From positions 248,001 to 312,000 of the forward strand of contig NZ_CVRP01000010.1 in NCBI RefSeq assembly GCF_001261735.1: a stretch of DNA of 64,000 nucleotides, read 5' to 3'. A model generated the notes under the pieces. It made no database searches. It was given only the letters and a program-made list of their open reading frames with translations, and had not been told where the DNA came from. The first letter of the stretch is position 1. Every line of letters starts with the position of its first letter. Source of the DNA: Dysgonomonas sp. BGC7 (GTDB lineage: Bacteria > Bacteroidota > Bacteroidia > Bacteroidales > Dysgonomonadaceae). Of this stretch, positions 1 through 8,434 are shown in pieces. The translations under genes were made by a program, and so were the position numbers.

Positions 1-76
1 TCATCTTTTCTTTTTTCTGTCAGTCTATTCACCAATATATAGATAAACTTCTATTGTTATTACAGCAAATATTTAT
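1..76 (-). other. Left-edge intergenic, possible start of a further minus-strand gene
   Basis: This short stretch lies downstream of the Fpg-like gene. On the minus strand a purine-rich run leads into an ATG at positions 4-2, so a co-directional gene may begin here and run off the window. Only the start codon would be visible, so nothing can be said about a product. Confidence 0.2.
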
Positions 77-904
77 TTACTTCTCAGACTGACACTCTCT
101 ACAATAGTATATTGTACCACCCAGATAAGCTTCTTTCACAATAGTACCACCACAATTAGGACACGGATTTTTATATGTATTCCTCGACAATAGACATTTA
201 TATCCGCCAAAGTTTCCATAAAAATCTTTCTCCGTATTACGTCCACCATTGTTTATCATGCTGCGTAAAGTTACTTTTAGGGAATGAAATAAATCTTCTT
301 TTTGCAGATCAGAAATTGTAGAAATTTTTCTCTTAGGGTGAATTCCTGCATTGAATAGAATATCTTGTAAAACTCCATTTCCTAATCCGGGTATTCGCTG
401 TTCGGTAGCAAGAAGAGCTTTTATTGACATATCTTTTTTTACGCTCGTAAATATGTGTTCGAAATAAGTTTTATTGAATGTCTCATCGAGAGGAGATAAG
501 CGTTGTAGACTGTTCTGGTAATAAAAATTATCAATAGCTCCATTATAAACATATATTGCACCATACATCGACACTGTAAATGCAAGAAAACTTTTATCTT
601 CAAAAAGAATCAATAGTTGATGTTTGACAGGATATTTTTCAATAGCCGGGTAGAACTTCATGTTTACTCCATCACTTATTGATATTCTAACATTTCCATC
701 AAGCAAAATATCAATAAATGATCCGTGCCCCGCTAAAGCTTCTACTCTATGCCCTACCAACAAATTGCGGTATAGTATAGGATCGCCACTATACCAAGTG
801 AATCTATGAGGACTGGATGCCTGAACAACATCTACAATCTGTTTATCAATTAGTATTGTTTCAGCTTGACGACTTATGACAGTCGACTCGGGAATCTCTA
901 TCAT
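77..904 (-). CDS. Fpg/Nei-family DNA glycosylase-like protein lacking the N-terminal catalytic proline
   Basis: The protein has 275 residues with the layout of formamidopyrimidine-DNA glycosylase/endonuclease VIII, the base-excision enzymes that remove oxidised bases. The helix-two-turn-helix segment (IPGLGNGVLQDILFNAGIHP) and a C-terminal zinc finger with Cys248, Cys251, Cys268 and Cys271 are clear. The N-terminus is MIEIPES, whereas classical members read PELPE after Met removal and use that first proline as the Schiff-base nucleophile. Here Ile stands at that place while the following Glu is kept. The zinc-finger tip reads GGTIYYC rather than the usual GR-x-T-x-YC, so the DNA-contacting Arg also seems absent. 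Such MIE-x-PE proteins form a recognisable subgroup of the family, and their activity is uncertain. The gene begins 6 bases after the antiporter stop, so the two are probably co-transcribed. Confidence 0.8.
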   Translation of the reverse strand: MIEIPESTVISRQAETILIDKQIVDVVQASSPHRFTWYSGDPILYRNLLVGHRVEALAGHGSFIDILLDGNVRISISDGVNMKFYPAIEKYPVKHQLLILFEDKSFLAFTVSMYGAIYVYNGAIDNFYYQNSLQRLSPLDETFNKTYFEHIFTSVKKDMSIKALLATEQRIPGLGNGVLQDILFNAGIHPKRKISTISDLQKEDLFHSLKVTLRSMINNGGRNTEKDFYGNFGGYKCLLSRNTYKNPCPNCGGTIVKEAYLGGTIYYCRECQSEK

Positions 905-910
905 AACTAC

Positions 911-3286
911 TTATGGAATTATAGGTTCCAAGTCTGATATATTACTTTCAAAAGAGTTTAATTTATCTTTTTCTCCAGCCAACCAAATGATATCGCCTTC
1001 CTGAAAGACAAAACTGACAGGACTAAAATTTATTATAGATTCTTCTCCGCGGTCGATACCGATTACCATACATTCTGTTTTTTCCCTTATACCTGCACCT
1101 GCAATAGTTTTATCGACAAGAGAACTTCCTTCTTCTATCAGAAACTGAGAAAGGCATATATGATGCTGTGCTTCCTCTTCTACTTGTGAATTTTGAGCCC
1201 TTTTATCAATCAAGTACTGAGAGAGTTTTTGCATCTCCTCGTCCGAGCCTGAAACAACAAGTTTATCGAAAGGATAAAGACGTTCATTACCATCCGGAAT
1301 ATTTATTTTTTTACTTCCTCTTATAATAGTAACAATGTTAACTCCGGTTTTCTGTCTAAAATTAAGTTCTCTCAATGTATATCCTACGCTAGAAGAAGAC
1401 TGTGATATTTCGAACTCTTCTATGTGAATATTTTTTGATCTTAAATCGTTAGCCACTGTTGGTAGAATTGCAGCTTTCTTCTCATCCATTTTTTGTTTAA
1501 GATTCAGATTCTCTAGAAAGCGAGCTTCCATTTTACGCGATTGTGCTTTAAATCCTTGAGAAAATATAATGAATGTAACAACTACAAGAGAAATTATAAC
1601 CATCAACACAGTCAATCGTGGAAATAATGGTATTAAAACCATGAGAACCAAAATTATACATATAATTATACGGAATGCAACGAGAGAAATAAGAGCCCCT
1701 CTGTTGAGCCTGTTGTCCTGCCATAAATTTTTGAATTCTGTAGAACGGTTTTTCTTCATCATAATAGCCCTCAAAAATGGAGCCATAGCCACTAATGTTA
1801 TAATCGCCGACAGAATAGGCCCCCACGTGCTTCCCGGCATATATTCTACAATATAAGGGGTTATAAAACTTTGAAAAATAAGTAAAATACCAACTGCAAT
1901 AGTGAAATATACTGCAACAAGAGTAAGGATACTTTTCAATAATTTCTTCCAGTCGTTTTGCTTATTTACAGTATTATACCCCGAAGCGCTGTAGCCCTCT
2001 ATCAACTTATCCCATTTATTAGGAACACGTTTCTCTAGCCAGACATAGGCGTTCTCGGAATATTTAATACAGTATGGTGTAGTAAAGGTAGTAATAACGG
2101 ATACTGCAACTATTATCGGATAAAGGGTTTCTGTAATTACCCCCAGACTCATCCCTAAAGTAGCTATAATAAAGGAGAATTCACCAATCTGAGCAAGACT
2201 GAATCCGGATTGTACAGCAACTTTGAGCCCTTCGCCGGAAGCAACAACTCCCAAAGTAGCAAAAATAATACGCCCGACAAGTACAACAAATGTAAGTAGC
2301 AGTATTAATAAAGCGTATTCAGAAATAATGGCGGGGTCTATCATCATCCCTACTGACACGAAGAAAACCGCACCAAAGAGATTTTTCAATGGTTCTATAA
2401 GATGTTCTATATGTTTAGATTCTATTGTTTCGGCCAGAATAGATCCCATAATAAAAGCGCCTAACGCCGCAGAAAATCCAACTACTGTAGCGAAGTATAC
2501 CATGCCCAGACATAGACCTATAGCCACTATTAGTAATGTTTCGTCATTCAGATATTGTTTTAATTTTTTCAGCATAGTAGGTATTAAATAGATACCTACA
2601 ACAAACCAGATAAGCATAAAAAACAGTAATCTGACAACACTATTTGCCAGCTCGCCTCCTTCGAAATGCTGACTCACAGCAAATGTAGAGAGTAAAACCA
2701 TCATTACGATAGCTGCAACGTCTTCCACAATAAGCATCCCAAAAACAATACCTGCAAACTTTTTCTTTTGCAGATTCATATCGTTAAAGGCCTTTATAAT
2801 GATAGTAGTAGATGACATAGACAACATACCTCCCAAGAATATACTGTTCATTGGCGACCAATTAGGTATAAGATTTTCTAATAATAGTTCACCAACAAGA
2901 TAACCTATAATTATCATCGAGCCCATGTTGATGAGAGTAGCAATAGAAGCCTTTCCTCCGACATCCATCAGTTTTTTGAAACTAAATTCAAGCCCCAAAG
3001 CAAAAAGAAGAAATATAATACCCAGTTCGGACCAAATCGTAATATTAGCCATATCCGAAATTTCGGGTAAAGCTTTAAATACACTTGCCACCTCCCCTTC
3101 CGAGATTCCACTTATTTTCACAACTAATTTTTCCACAAACTCTTTAAAGTGAAGGCTGGCAAAGAAACCGGCAACAATGTACCCCAGGACTACGGGCTGT
3201 TTCAGCCATTTGAAAAGAATTGTAACTATACTTGCCGTTATAAGTATTATAGCTAAGTCGCTAATAAAATCAGGTAGGTGAGCCAT
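911..3286 (-). CDS. CPA2-family (Kef-type) cation:proton antiporter with two RCK_C domains
   Basis: This 791-residue inner-membrane protein exchanges monovalent cations (K+ or Na+) for protons. Residues 1 to about 400 form the Na+/H+ exchanger domain, with many hydrophobic helices and the conserved stretch SGFSLAQIGEFSFIIA. A second cluster of membrane segments lies at about 450-600. The C-terminal third has two TrkA_C (RCK_C) ligand-sensing domains, at about 635-700 (GYTLRELNFRQKTGVNIV) and 715-785. No NAD-binding TrkA_N domain is seen between them. Ion specificity cannot be read from sequence. The start is an ATG with a divergent 427-base gap upstream. The Fpg-like gene follows 6 bases downstream. 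Confidence 0.88.
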   Translation of the reverse strand: MAHLPDFISDLAIILITASIVTILFKWLKQPVVLGYIVAGFFASLHFKEFVEKLVVKISGISEGEVASVFKALPEISDMANITIWSELGIIFLLFALGLEFSFKKLMDVGGKASIATLINMGSMIIIGYLVGELLLENLIPNWSPMNSIFLGGMLSMSSTTIIIKAFNDMNLQKKKFAGIVFGMLIVEDVAAIVMMVLLSTFAVSQHFEGGELANSVVRLLFFMLIWFVVGIYLIPTMLKKLKQYLNDETLLIVAIGLCLGMVYFATVVGFSAALGAFIMGSILAETIESKHIEHLIEPLKNLFGAVFFVSVGMMIDPAIISEYALLILLLTFVVLVGRIIFATLGVVASGEGLKVAVQSGFSLAQIGEFSFIIATLGMSLGVITETLYPIIVAVSVITTFTTPYCIKYSENAYVWLEKRVPNKWDKLIEGYSASGYNTVNKQNDWKKLLKSILTLVAVYFTIAVGILLIFQSFITPYIVEYMPGSTWGPILSAIITLVAMAPFLRAIMMKKNRSTEFKNLWQDNRLNRGALISLVAFRIIICIILVLMVLIPLFPRLTVLMVIISLVVVTFIIFSQGFKAQSRKMEARFLENLNLKQKMDEKKAAILPTVANDLRSKNIHIEEFEISQSSSSVGYTLRELNFRQKTGVNIVTIIRGSKKINIPDGNERLYPFDKLVVSGSDEEMQKLSQYLIDKRAQNSQVEEEAQHHICLSQFLIEEGSSLVDKTIAGAGIREKTECMVIGIDRGEESIINFSPVSFVFQEGDIIWLAGEKDKLNSFESNISDLEPIIP

Positions 3287-3713
3287 ATATTAATCGTTTA
3301 TATTTTGAAGTGTATTTTAAGAGTCGAAACACCCTGTTATAAGCATTTTGGTTGATAAAAATACCAAAAAAAAATGGTTTATGAAAGAAAAAAATCAAAG
3401 CGACTAAAAAAAACTAATTTTCCTTCTTTTAGATTGTTTCTAAATTATTTTGCATCAATAAGAAACATTATTGCAACAAAATATTAACAAATATCAATTG
3501 AACAAAAAGAAATATTCATTGTTAGATAAATAACAGCTTAAATTAATTTCAATATTTATTTAAGTACTGTTGTTTTCACTACAACTAGTAAATAAAAAAG
3601 GTAATCAAAAAGAAAGGTGAGAATGGCTATTTCATAGTCATTCTTATTTTTTTAAACAAGTCGTAAATATCTTAATAAAAAATAGTATATTGCGCCGTGA
3701 AAAGATAGACAAT
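3287..3713. other. AT-rich divergent intergenic region (427 bases)
   Basis: This gap separates the minus-strand antiporter from the plus-strand outer-membrane protein. It is AT-rich with several homopolymer A runs. The only strong structure is a plus-strand intrinsic terminator near its right end, listed separately. A 37-codon basic ORF at 3374-3487 could be chance. No clear TAnnTTTG promoter was found for the antiporter. Confidence 0.6.
3619..3653 (+). terminator. Intrinsic terminator with no gene in front of it
   Basis: AGAATGGCTAT (3620-3630) and ATAGTCATTCT (3634-3644) form an 11-bp stem with one G-U pair and a 3-base loop, followed by TATTTTTTT. It reads on the plus strand, where no annotated gene precedes it, so it may end a small RNA or act as a leader for the next gene. 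Confidence 0.75.
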
Positions 3714-4469
3714 ATGAAAAGAGCGTTATTCTCTGTATTAACATGCATTTCATCCCTTCTCATGTATTCGCAACAAATGGCTTTTGCCAAGCCTCATTTT
3801 TTTGAACACTGGTTTATACAAACTCAAGTGGGGGCTTCTTGTACATTAAGCGAACACTTCAGGGATGCATCTATAAGTAATTTATTAGCACCTCATGCTG
3901 CCATCTCTATCGGTAAATACTTCTATCCCGAAGTAGGAGCCCGTGCGCAGATGGAAGGAGGCTTGTCTAAAAATTATGATATAAAAAACAAAATAGGCGA
4001 AACCTTCAATGTAAAGTATATTCAGGCAAGCTTTGACGGCCTATGGAATCTTACTAATATTTTTTGGAGGTATAAGTCTCCTTATTTAGGCGAGAACGAA
4101 CGTAAATTCAACCTTATAGCTATTACGGGGATTGGACTTGCTTATACATTCAACAATAGTAAGAATAAAGTATTGTCAACCAAAAGTGTAGTCCCTCGCG
4201 TTGGGCTTCAGGGAGACTTTCGGATAAATGACGCTATAAGCATAAATCTGGAAATAATAGCAAATCTATATCCGGACGACTTCAATGGTCGTGTAGCCGG
4301 ACTTAAGTATGATGGAATAATCAATACTCAGATAGGCATCACATACAGAATAAAAAAATATAACAACAGAATGTTCAGAGTAATTCCTTTAAGTCAAAAT
4401 GAGGATTTGCAAGGTCTTAATAAACGAGTAAACAAATTGAGACTAGATTTACTTACAAAAGGAGGATAA
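3714..4469 (+). CDS. Outer-membrane beta-barrel family protein, function unknown
   Basis: The protein has 251 residues counted from the ATG at 3714; a TTG 24 bases upstream would add eight residues and is less likely. Residues 1-25 form a signal peptide ending near MAFA. The rest alternates in the manner of beta strands rich in aromatic and glycine residues, with the motif VGASCTLSEHF and repeated YxxxxxGI-type strands, as in the small outer-membrane barrels of Bacteroidota (OmpA/porin-like N-terminal domains). A basic tail, with the motif NKRVNKLRLDLLTKGG, follows the last strand. No OmpA peptidoglycan-binding domain is present. It is a single gene closed by its own terminator, and its role is unknown. 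Confidence 0.65.
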   Translation: MKRALFSVLTCISSLLMYSQQMAFAKPHFFEHWFIQTQVGASCTLSEHFRDASISNLLAPHAAISIGKYFYPEVGARAQMEGGLSKNYDIKNKIGETFNVKYIQASFDGLWNLTNIFWRYKSPYLGENERKFNLIAITGIGLAYTFNNSKNKVLSTKSVVPRVGLQGDFRINDAISINLEIIANLYPDDFNGRVAGLKYDGIINTQIGITYRIKKYNNRMFRVIPLSQNEDLQGLNKRVNKLRLDLLTKGG

Positions 4470-4495
4470 AATCTCGAGAATATAGAAATATAAAG

Positions 4496-4532
4496 ATAAG
4501 GATATGTCAAGAGAATGGCATATCCTTATTTT
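4496..4532 (+). terminator. Intrinsic terminator after the outer-membrane protein gene
   Basis: ATAAGGATATG (4496-4506) pairs with CATATCCTTAT (4519-4529) over 11 bases with a 12-base loop, followed by a short T run. It separates the barrel gene from pheS. Confidence 0.8.
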
Positions 4533-4568
4533 ATTAGCATAAACCTCTGCTATAAAAAAAGAAAAGTG

Positions 4569-4576
4569 TATTTTTG
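4569..4576 (+). promoter_or_regulatory. pheS promoter -7 motif
   Basis: TATTTTTG matches the Bacteroidota -7 consensus TAnnTTTG and lies 33 bases upstream of the chosen pheS ATG. A convincing -33 TTTG was not seen. Confidence 0.55.
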
Positions 4577-4609
4577 TATCCGTTTGCTAGAAAAAAGTAT
4601 AATATACAT

Positions 4610-5629
4610 ATGATTGATAAGATTAACCAACTACTGGCCGAAATAGATAGCTTGAAAGCCGGTAAAGCTGAAGAGATAGAAGCTCTACGTATAAAATACC
4701 TAAGTAAGAAAGGTGAAGTGTCTGCTTTAATGAATGATTTTCGCAATGTTGCTGCAGATCAGAAACGAGAAGTGGGCATAAGGCTCAACGAGCTGAAAGA
4801 AAAAGCACAAGAACGTATAAATCAGCTAAAAGAATCTATAGAAAACAATCAGTCTAGCGACGATAATATAGATCTTACACGTACTGCTGCTCCTGTAGAA
4901 TTAGGTACACGTCATCCCATATCTATAGTAAAAAAAGAGATTTGCGACATACTGCGTAAGCTTGGGTTTTCAATAGCTGAAGGTCCTGAGATAGAAGATG
5001 ACTGGCATGTATTTTCAGCGCTAAATTTTGCAGATGATCATCCCGCACGCGATATGCAAGATACATTCTTCATTTCACGTAGCCCCGAAATATTGTTGCG
5101 CACACATACTTCTTCGGTACAAACCCGAGTAATGGAGAAGCAACAACCTCCTATACGTATAATTTGTCCCGGAAGAGTATATCGCAACGAAGCCATTTCC
5201 TATCGTGCCCACTGTTTCTTCCATCAGGTAGAAGCCTTATATATAGACAAGAACGTATCTTTTGCCGATTTGAAACAAGCATTGCTATTTCTAGCGAAAG
5301 AGTTATTCGGTGCTGACACAAAAATACGTCTTCGTCCATCATACTTTCCTTTTACCGAGCCCAGTGCCGAAATGGATATATCATGTAACATATGTGGAGG
5401 TAAAGGCTGTCCGTTCTGCAAACATACTGGCTGGGTAGAAATATTGGGATGTGGCATGGTAGATCCTAACGTATTGGAAAATTGCGGAATAGATAGTAAG
5501 GTCTATACAGGATATGCTTTAGGTATGGGTGTAGAGCGCATCACAAATCTGAAGTACAGAGTCAAAGATCTTCGTATGTTCTCCGAAAATGACAAACGTT
5601 TCTTAGAACAATTTGAGAGTGCACATTAA
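4610..5629 (+). CDS. pheS: Phenylalanyl-tRNA synthetase alpha subunit
   Basis: This is the catalytic alpha subunit of the cytosolic (alpha-beta)2 enzyme that charges tRNA-Phe. From the ATG at 4610 it has 339 residues, the usual length; an upstream TTG at 4574 lies inside the promoter motif and is rejected. Residues 1-90 form the coiled-coil tRNA-binding arm. The class II core follows, with TRTAAPVELGTRHPIS, the motif FTEPSAEMDISC, a Cys-rich loop (CNICGGKGCPFC), and motif 3 GMGVERITNLKYRVKDLR. The beta subunit gene pheT is not adjacent, so it is encoded elsewhere. The gene is monocistronic and ends at a strong bidirectional terminator. Confidence 0.97.
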   Translation: MIDKINQLLAEIDSLKAGKAEEIEALRIKYLSKKGEVSALMNDFRNVAADQKREVGIRLNELKEKAQERINQLKESIENNQSSDDNIDLTRTAAPVELGTRHPISIVKKEICDILRKLGFSIAEGPEIEDDWHVFSALNFADDHPARDMQDTFFISRSPEILLRTHTSSVQTRVMEKQQPPIRIICPGRVYRNEAISYRAHCFFHQVEALYIDKNVSFADLKQALLFLAKELFGADTKIRLRPSYFPFTEPSAEMDISCNICGGKGCPFCKHTGWVEILGCGMVDPNVLENCGIDSKVYTGYALGMGVERITNLKYRVKDLRMFSENDKRFLEQFESAH

Positions 5630-5649
5630 GAATAAATGACTATAGAATT

Positions 5650-5681
5650 AAAAGCCCTGATAAGTTTTTATCAGGGCTTTT
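5650..5681. terminator. Bidirectional terminator between pheS and the lipoprotein gene
   Basis: AAAAGCCCTGATAA (5650-5663) and its exact complement (5668-5681) form a 14-bp stem with a 4-base loop. A and T runs lie on both sides, fitting the convergent genes that flank it. Confidence 0.92.
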
Positions 5682-5707
5682 AGTTTGTATCGAAATCAAG
5701 ATACAAA

Positions 5708-6346
5708 CTATTTTTTCTTACTAACTGTTATTTTTACATCAGCGACTGTTTCAAAGAGTTTCTCCTCTTCCGGATTAAGAGCAAAACTCACTAATGAGTA
5801 TTTACGCTCTCCAGCAATCTTATTTATTTCAGCCTCTTTAGTCAAGAAGATCTTACCATCGGGTCCAACGCACTCAAACTTGCATTTATAGACCCCATCC
5901 TCCATAATGATGAAATAGGCATCTACAATAGGAGTAGTCTTATATTTTGCAAAATAGTCTAGAGCAACCCCCGAACTGAAATTATCTGTATGCGGAATAG
6001 CATCATAGTGTTTCTTTACTTCTTCGTTAAAGCCATCAGCAAAACCGTCCACTGACTGTACAACAGTGCGTCCACCCACGGAAGCTATACTTGAGGCATG
6101 TTCATCTAAAAAACGATCAAGACTCCGCCCAACTCCTACTGCAACTTTTCCTGCTGCATCAGCAGCTTTTTCACTCACACGTTCACCATGCTCATCTACA
6201 GCTTCGGACATACCCTCTACTACATCGAGTCCGGTTTCTGTTACTTTTTTAGAGATTTTCTTCACACAGCCCGAGCACGATGAGAATGAGAATAACAGAA
6301 TAGATGCTGAACAAAGAGTGATGGCAAGAATGAATATTTTCTTCAT
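5708..6346 (-). CDS. Hypothetical lipoprotein
   Basis: A 212-residue secreted lipoprotein. A hydrophobic signal is followed by a lipobox (FSSC, Cys24), so it should be lipid-anchored. A low-complexity, Ala/Val/Glu-rich amphipathic region (about residues 30-120) contains VGVGRSLDRFLDEHASS and is predicted helical. A C-terminal beta-rich part has the stretch MEDGVYKCKFECVGPDG. No catalytic motif is recognised. It is a single gene convergent with pheS, with a likely promoter at 6378-6385. Confidence 0.6.
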   Translation of the reverse strand: MKKIFILAITLCSASILLFSFSSCSGCVKKISKKVTETGLDVVEGMSEAVDEHGERVSEKAADAAGKVAVGVGRSLDRFLDEHASSIASVGGRTVVQSVDGFADGFNEEVKKHYDAIPHTDNFSSGVALDYFAKYKTTPIVDAYFIIMEDGVYKCKFECVGPDGKIFLTKEAEINKIAGERKYSLVSFALNPEEEKLFETVADVKITVSKKK

Positions 6347-6377
6347 ATTATATTGGTTTGTTAAAGTTTATGTCAGG

Positions 6378-6385
6378 CAAATATA
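6378..6385 (-). promoter_or_regulatory. Promoter -7 motif of the lipoprotein gene
   Basis: On the minus strand the bases read TATATTTG, an exact TAnnTTTG match, 32 bases upstream of the lipoprotein start. Confidence 0.5.
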
Positions 6386-6425
6386 TAACAAAAGTATCTG
6401 AATAGAAAATTTGTTTCCATAGCAT

Positions 6426-6458
6426 AAAAACGGCTTGCAATATAAATATTACAAGCCG
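6426..6458 (-). terminator. Terminator of the ilv operon
   Basis: CGGCTTG (6431-6437) pairs with CAAGCCG (6452-6458), and the stem continues with AATAT/ATATT after one mismatch. On the minus strand the stem runs into TTTTT, just after the ilvC stop. Confidence 0.88.
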
Positions 6459-6483
6459 CCTTTATATAAAAGGGTCTTCCAGA

Positions 6484-7530
6484 TTAATTATTCTCTGGTC
6501 TTAGTTTTCTTACTACTGCACCTGTACGCCACATTTCACTTTCGCGAAGAGCTTTAAGTTCTTCTTCCAGTTTCTCGCGGTAATCAGGTTTAGAGTTTGT
6601 ATCTATCGAGCGTTGAGCTTCGTTTCCTTTTGCCACCTCATCGTATAGCTTTGCAAATACTGGTTTTGTAGCATCATGGAAAGGTCCCATCCAATCAAGA
6701 GCACCACGTTGAGCAGTAGTAGAACAGTTGGCATACATCCAGTCCATTCCTTTTTCTGCAAATAATGGCATCAATGATTGAGTTAGCTCTTCTACTGTTT
6801 CGTTGAAAGCTTCTGACGGAGAGTGTCCGTTTTCGCGCAATACTTCATACTGAGCCAAAAGGATTCCTTGTATTGCTCCCATAAGTGTACCCCGCTCGCC
6901 TGTAAGGTCAGAATATACTTCACGTTTGAAATCTGTTTCGAACAAATAACCGGAACCAACTCCGATACCAAGTGCTATTACACGTTCTTTAGCACGACCT
7001 GTAGCATCCTGGAATATAGCATAGCTTGAATTTAGTCCACGACCTTCAAGGAACATACGGCGAAGACTTGTTCCCGATCCTTTAGGTGCAACCAAGATAA
7101 CATCTACATCAGCAGGAGGAATAATTCCTGTACGCTCTTTGTATGTGATACCAAAACCGTGTGAGAAATATAATGCTTTACCTGCAGTAAGGTAAGGTTT
7201 GATGCGAGGCCATACCTCTATCTGAGCTGCATCGGACAATAGATATTGAACGATTGTACCTCTTTCGGCAGCTTCCTCTATTTCGAACAGAGTTTCGCCC
7301 GGTACCCAACCATCGGCAATGGCTTTTTCCCAAGTCTTACCGCCTTTTCGTTGTCCGATAATCACGTTAAAACCATTGTCGCGAAGATTCAATGCTTGTC
7401 CCGGACCTTGTACACCGTAGCCAATAACTGCGATTGTTTCATTCTTCAATACTTCTCTTGCTTTTTCCAAAGGAAATTCATCGCGGGTAGCTACTTGTTC
7501 TACAACGCCACCAAAATTCATTTCTGCCAT
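6484..7530 (-). CDS. ilvC: Ketol-acid reductoisomerase (NADP+)
   Basis: This enzyme converts acetolactate or acetohydroxybutyrate to the dihydroxy acid with NAD(P)H and Mg2+, the second shared step of valine, leucine and isoleucine synthesis. The protein has 348 residues. The nucleotide-binding loop is GYGVQGPGQALNL, followed by IIGQRKGGKTW, where basic residues favour NADPH. The metal-site segment AIQGILLAQYEVLRENGHSP and the downstream CSTTAQRGALDW are conserved. Its length fits class I. It is the last gene of the minus-strand ilvD-ilvB-ilvN-thioesterase-ilvC operon, 40 bases after the thioesterase gene. Confidence 0.96.
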   Translation of the reverse strand: MAEMNFGGVVEQVATRDEFPLEKAREVLKNETIAVIGYGVQGPGQALNLRDNGFNVIIGQRKGGKTWEKAIADGWVPGETLFEIEEAAERGTIVQYLLSDAAQIEVWPRIKPYLTAGKALYFSHGFGITYKERTGIIPPADVDVILVAPKGSGTSLRRMFLEGRGLNSSYAIFQDATGRAKERVIALGIGVGSGYLFETDFKREVYSDLTGERGTLMGAIQGILLAQYEVLRENGHSPSEAFNETVEELTQSLMPLFAEKGMDWMYANCSTTAQRGALDWMGPFHDATKPVFAKLYDEVAKGNEAQRSIDTNSKPDYREKLEEELKALRESEMWRTGAVVRKLRPENN

Positions 7531-7570
7531 AATTAGTTTTTATTAAAATAAAATATTTAGGTTTATAAAA

Positions 7571-8308
7571 TTAGTTCCATACTACCTTAGCCGAACATAC
7601 ATTTGTTTCGCCGTCTCGCATTTCCAGAATGAATGTATCATTATCATCTGAGCGGCTCATTATATCCAGCTTCGAACCATAACGCCCTTCTGCCACATAA
7701 TTGATCTCGATTCGGCGTATTTCTTTTTCTTTAAACATCTCTATATCGAACACATCTACAAAATGCTCTATATACTTCATACTATTGAGATGCTTGTTTA
7801 TATCCACATCACTATACTTTACTGTAAATTCCGAAACCAAACTACCATCTTCTTTCAATAAAGGTATTTTAGACAGCCCATCTATAGGACATTCGAAATT
7901 TGTATTTATATAATCTGTCAATCCGTCCAATTCTAAAATATTAGTAGGTTTACGGGTTGTTAGATCTATTGAAGCCCAAAGAGAGCGGGCATAACCCAAA
8001 ATCCTCCCATCGGCATCTTCAAAAGCGAAATGACGCTCTGTAAACAGACGATTCACACTCACAATCCAGGTCTTAATAATAAGAACTGTATCATTTTTAG
8101 GATATTCGTATAGTTCTATCGCCATACGAGACAATACCCAGACACGTTGCTGAGACGTCATATCAGAATATCCAAACCCTCTCTCTTCGGCATGTTTAGT
8201 TGCTGCCTGTAACATAAAGCCACCTAACATGGGAAGGGTTGCTTTTCCTCTGAAATCTGTCAAATAAGCGTCTATCGTAAATTCATATTTACCTATGGGT
8301 GCTAACAT
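7571..8308 (-). CDS. Acyl-ACP thioesterase
   Basis: A 245-residue member of the FatA/FatB-like acyl-ACP thioesterase family, which releases free fatty acids from acyl carrier protein. Two hotdog domains are visible. The N-terminal one contains GFGYSDMTSQQRVWVLSRM and a region about TERHFAFEDADGRILGYARSLW. The C-terminal one has VKYSDVDINKHLNSMKYIEH, holding the Asn and His typical of the catalytic site. It sits between ilvN and ilvC on the same strand, in what looks like one transcript. The same gene order occurs in Bacteroides, which suggests a link between branched-chain precursors and branched fatty acids, but that is inference. Confidence 0.88.
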   Translation of the reverse strand: MLAPIGKYEFTIDAYLTDFRGKATLPMLGGFMLQAATKHAEERGFGYSDMTSQQRVWVLSRMAIELYEYPKNDTVLIIKTWIVSVNRLFTERHFAFEDADGRILGYARSLWASIDLTTRKPTNILELDGLTDYINTNFECPIDGLSKIPLLKEDGSLVSEFTVKYSDVDINKHLNSMKYIEHFVDVFDIEMFKEKEIRRIEINYVAEGRYGSKLDIMSRSDDNDTFILEMRDGETNVCSAKVVWN

Positions 8309-8434
8309 TATTTTAATCTTTATATGTTTTGTAATAGCAATATTGCTTATTTTATGTCAAGTAACTCTACAAAGGTAGTAGTTTTTGATCTAAATAACTT
8401 ACATATTGCATAATTCACAAACCCTATAAATAAT

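Noticed and set aside
3374-3487. 37-codon basic ORF in the antiporter-barrel gap
   Set aside because: No promoter, motif or neighbour supports it, and an open frame of this length can arise by chance in AT-rich DNA.
4504-4542. Short ORF in the terminator in front of pheS, tested as a Phe leader peptide
   Set aside because: It encodes no Phe codons and overlaps a terminator that belongs to the preceding gene, so it does not resemble a pheS attenuator.
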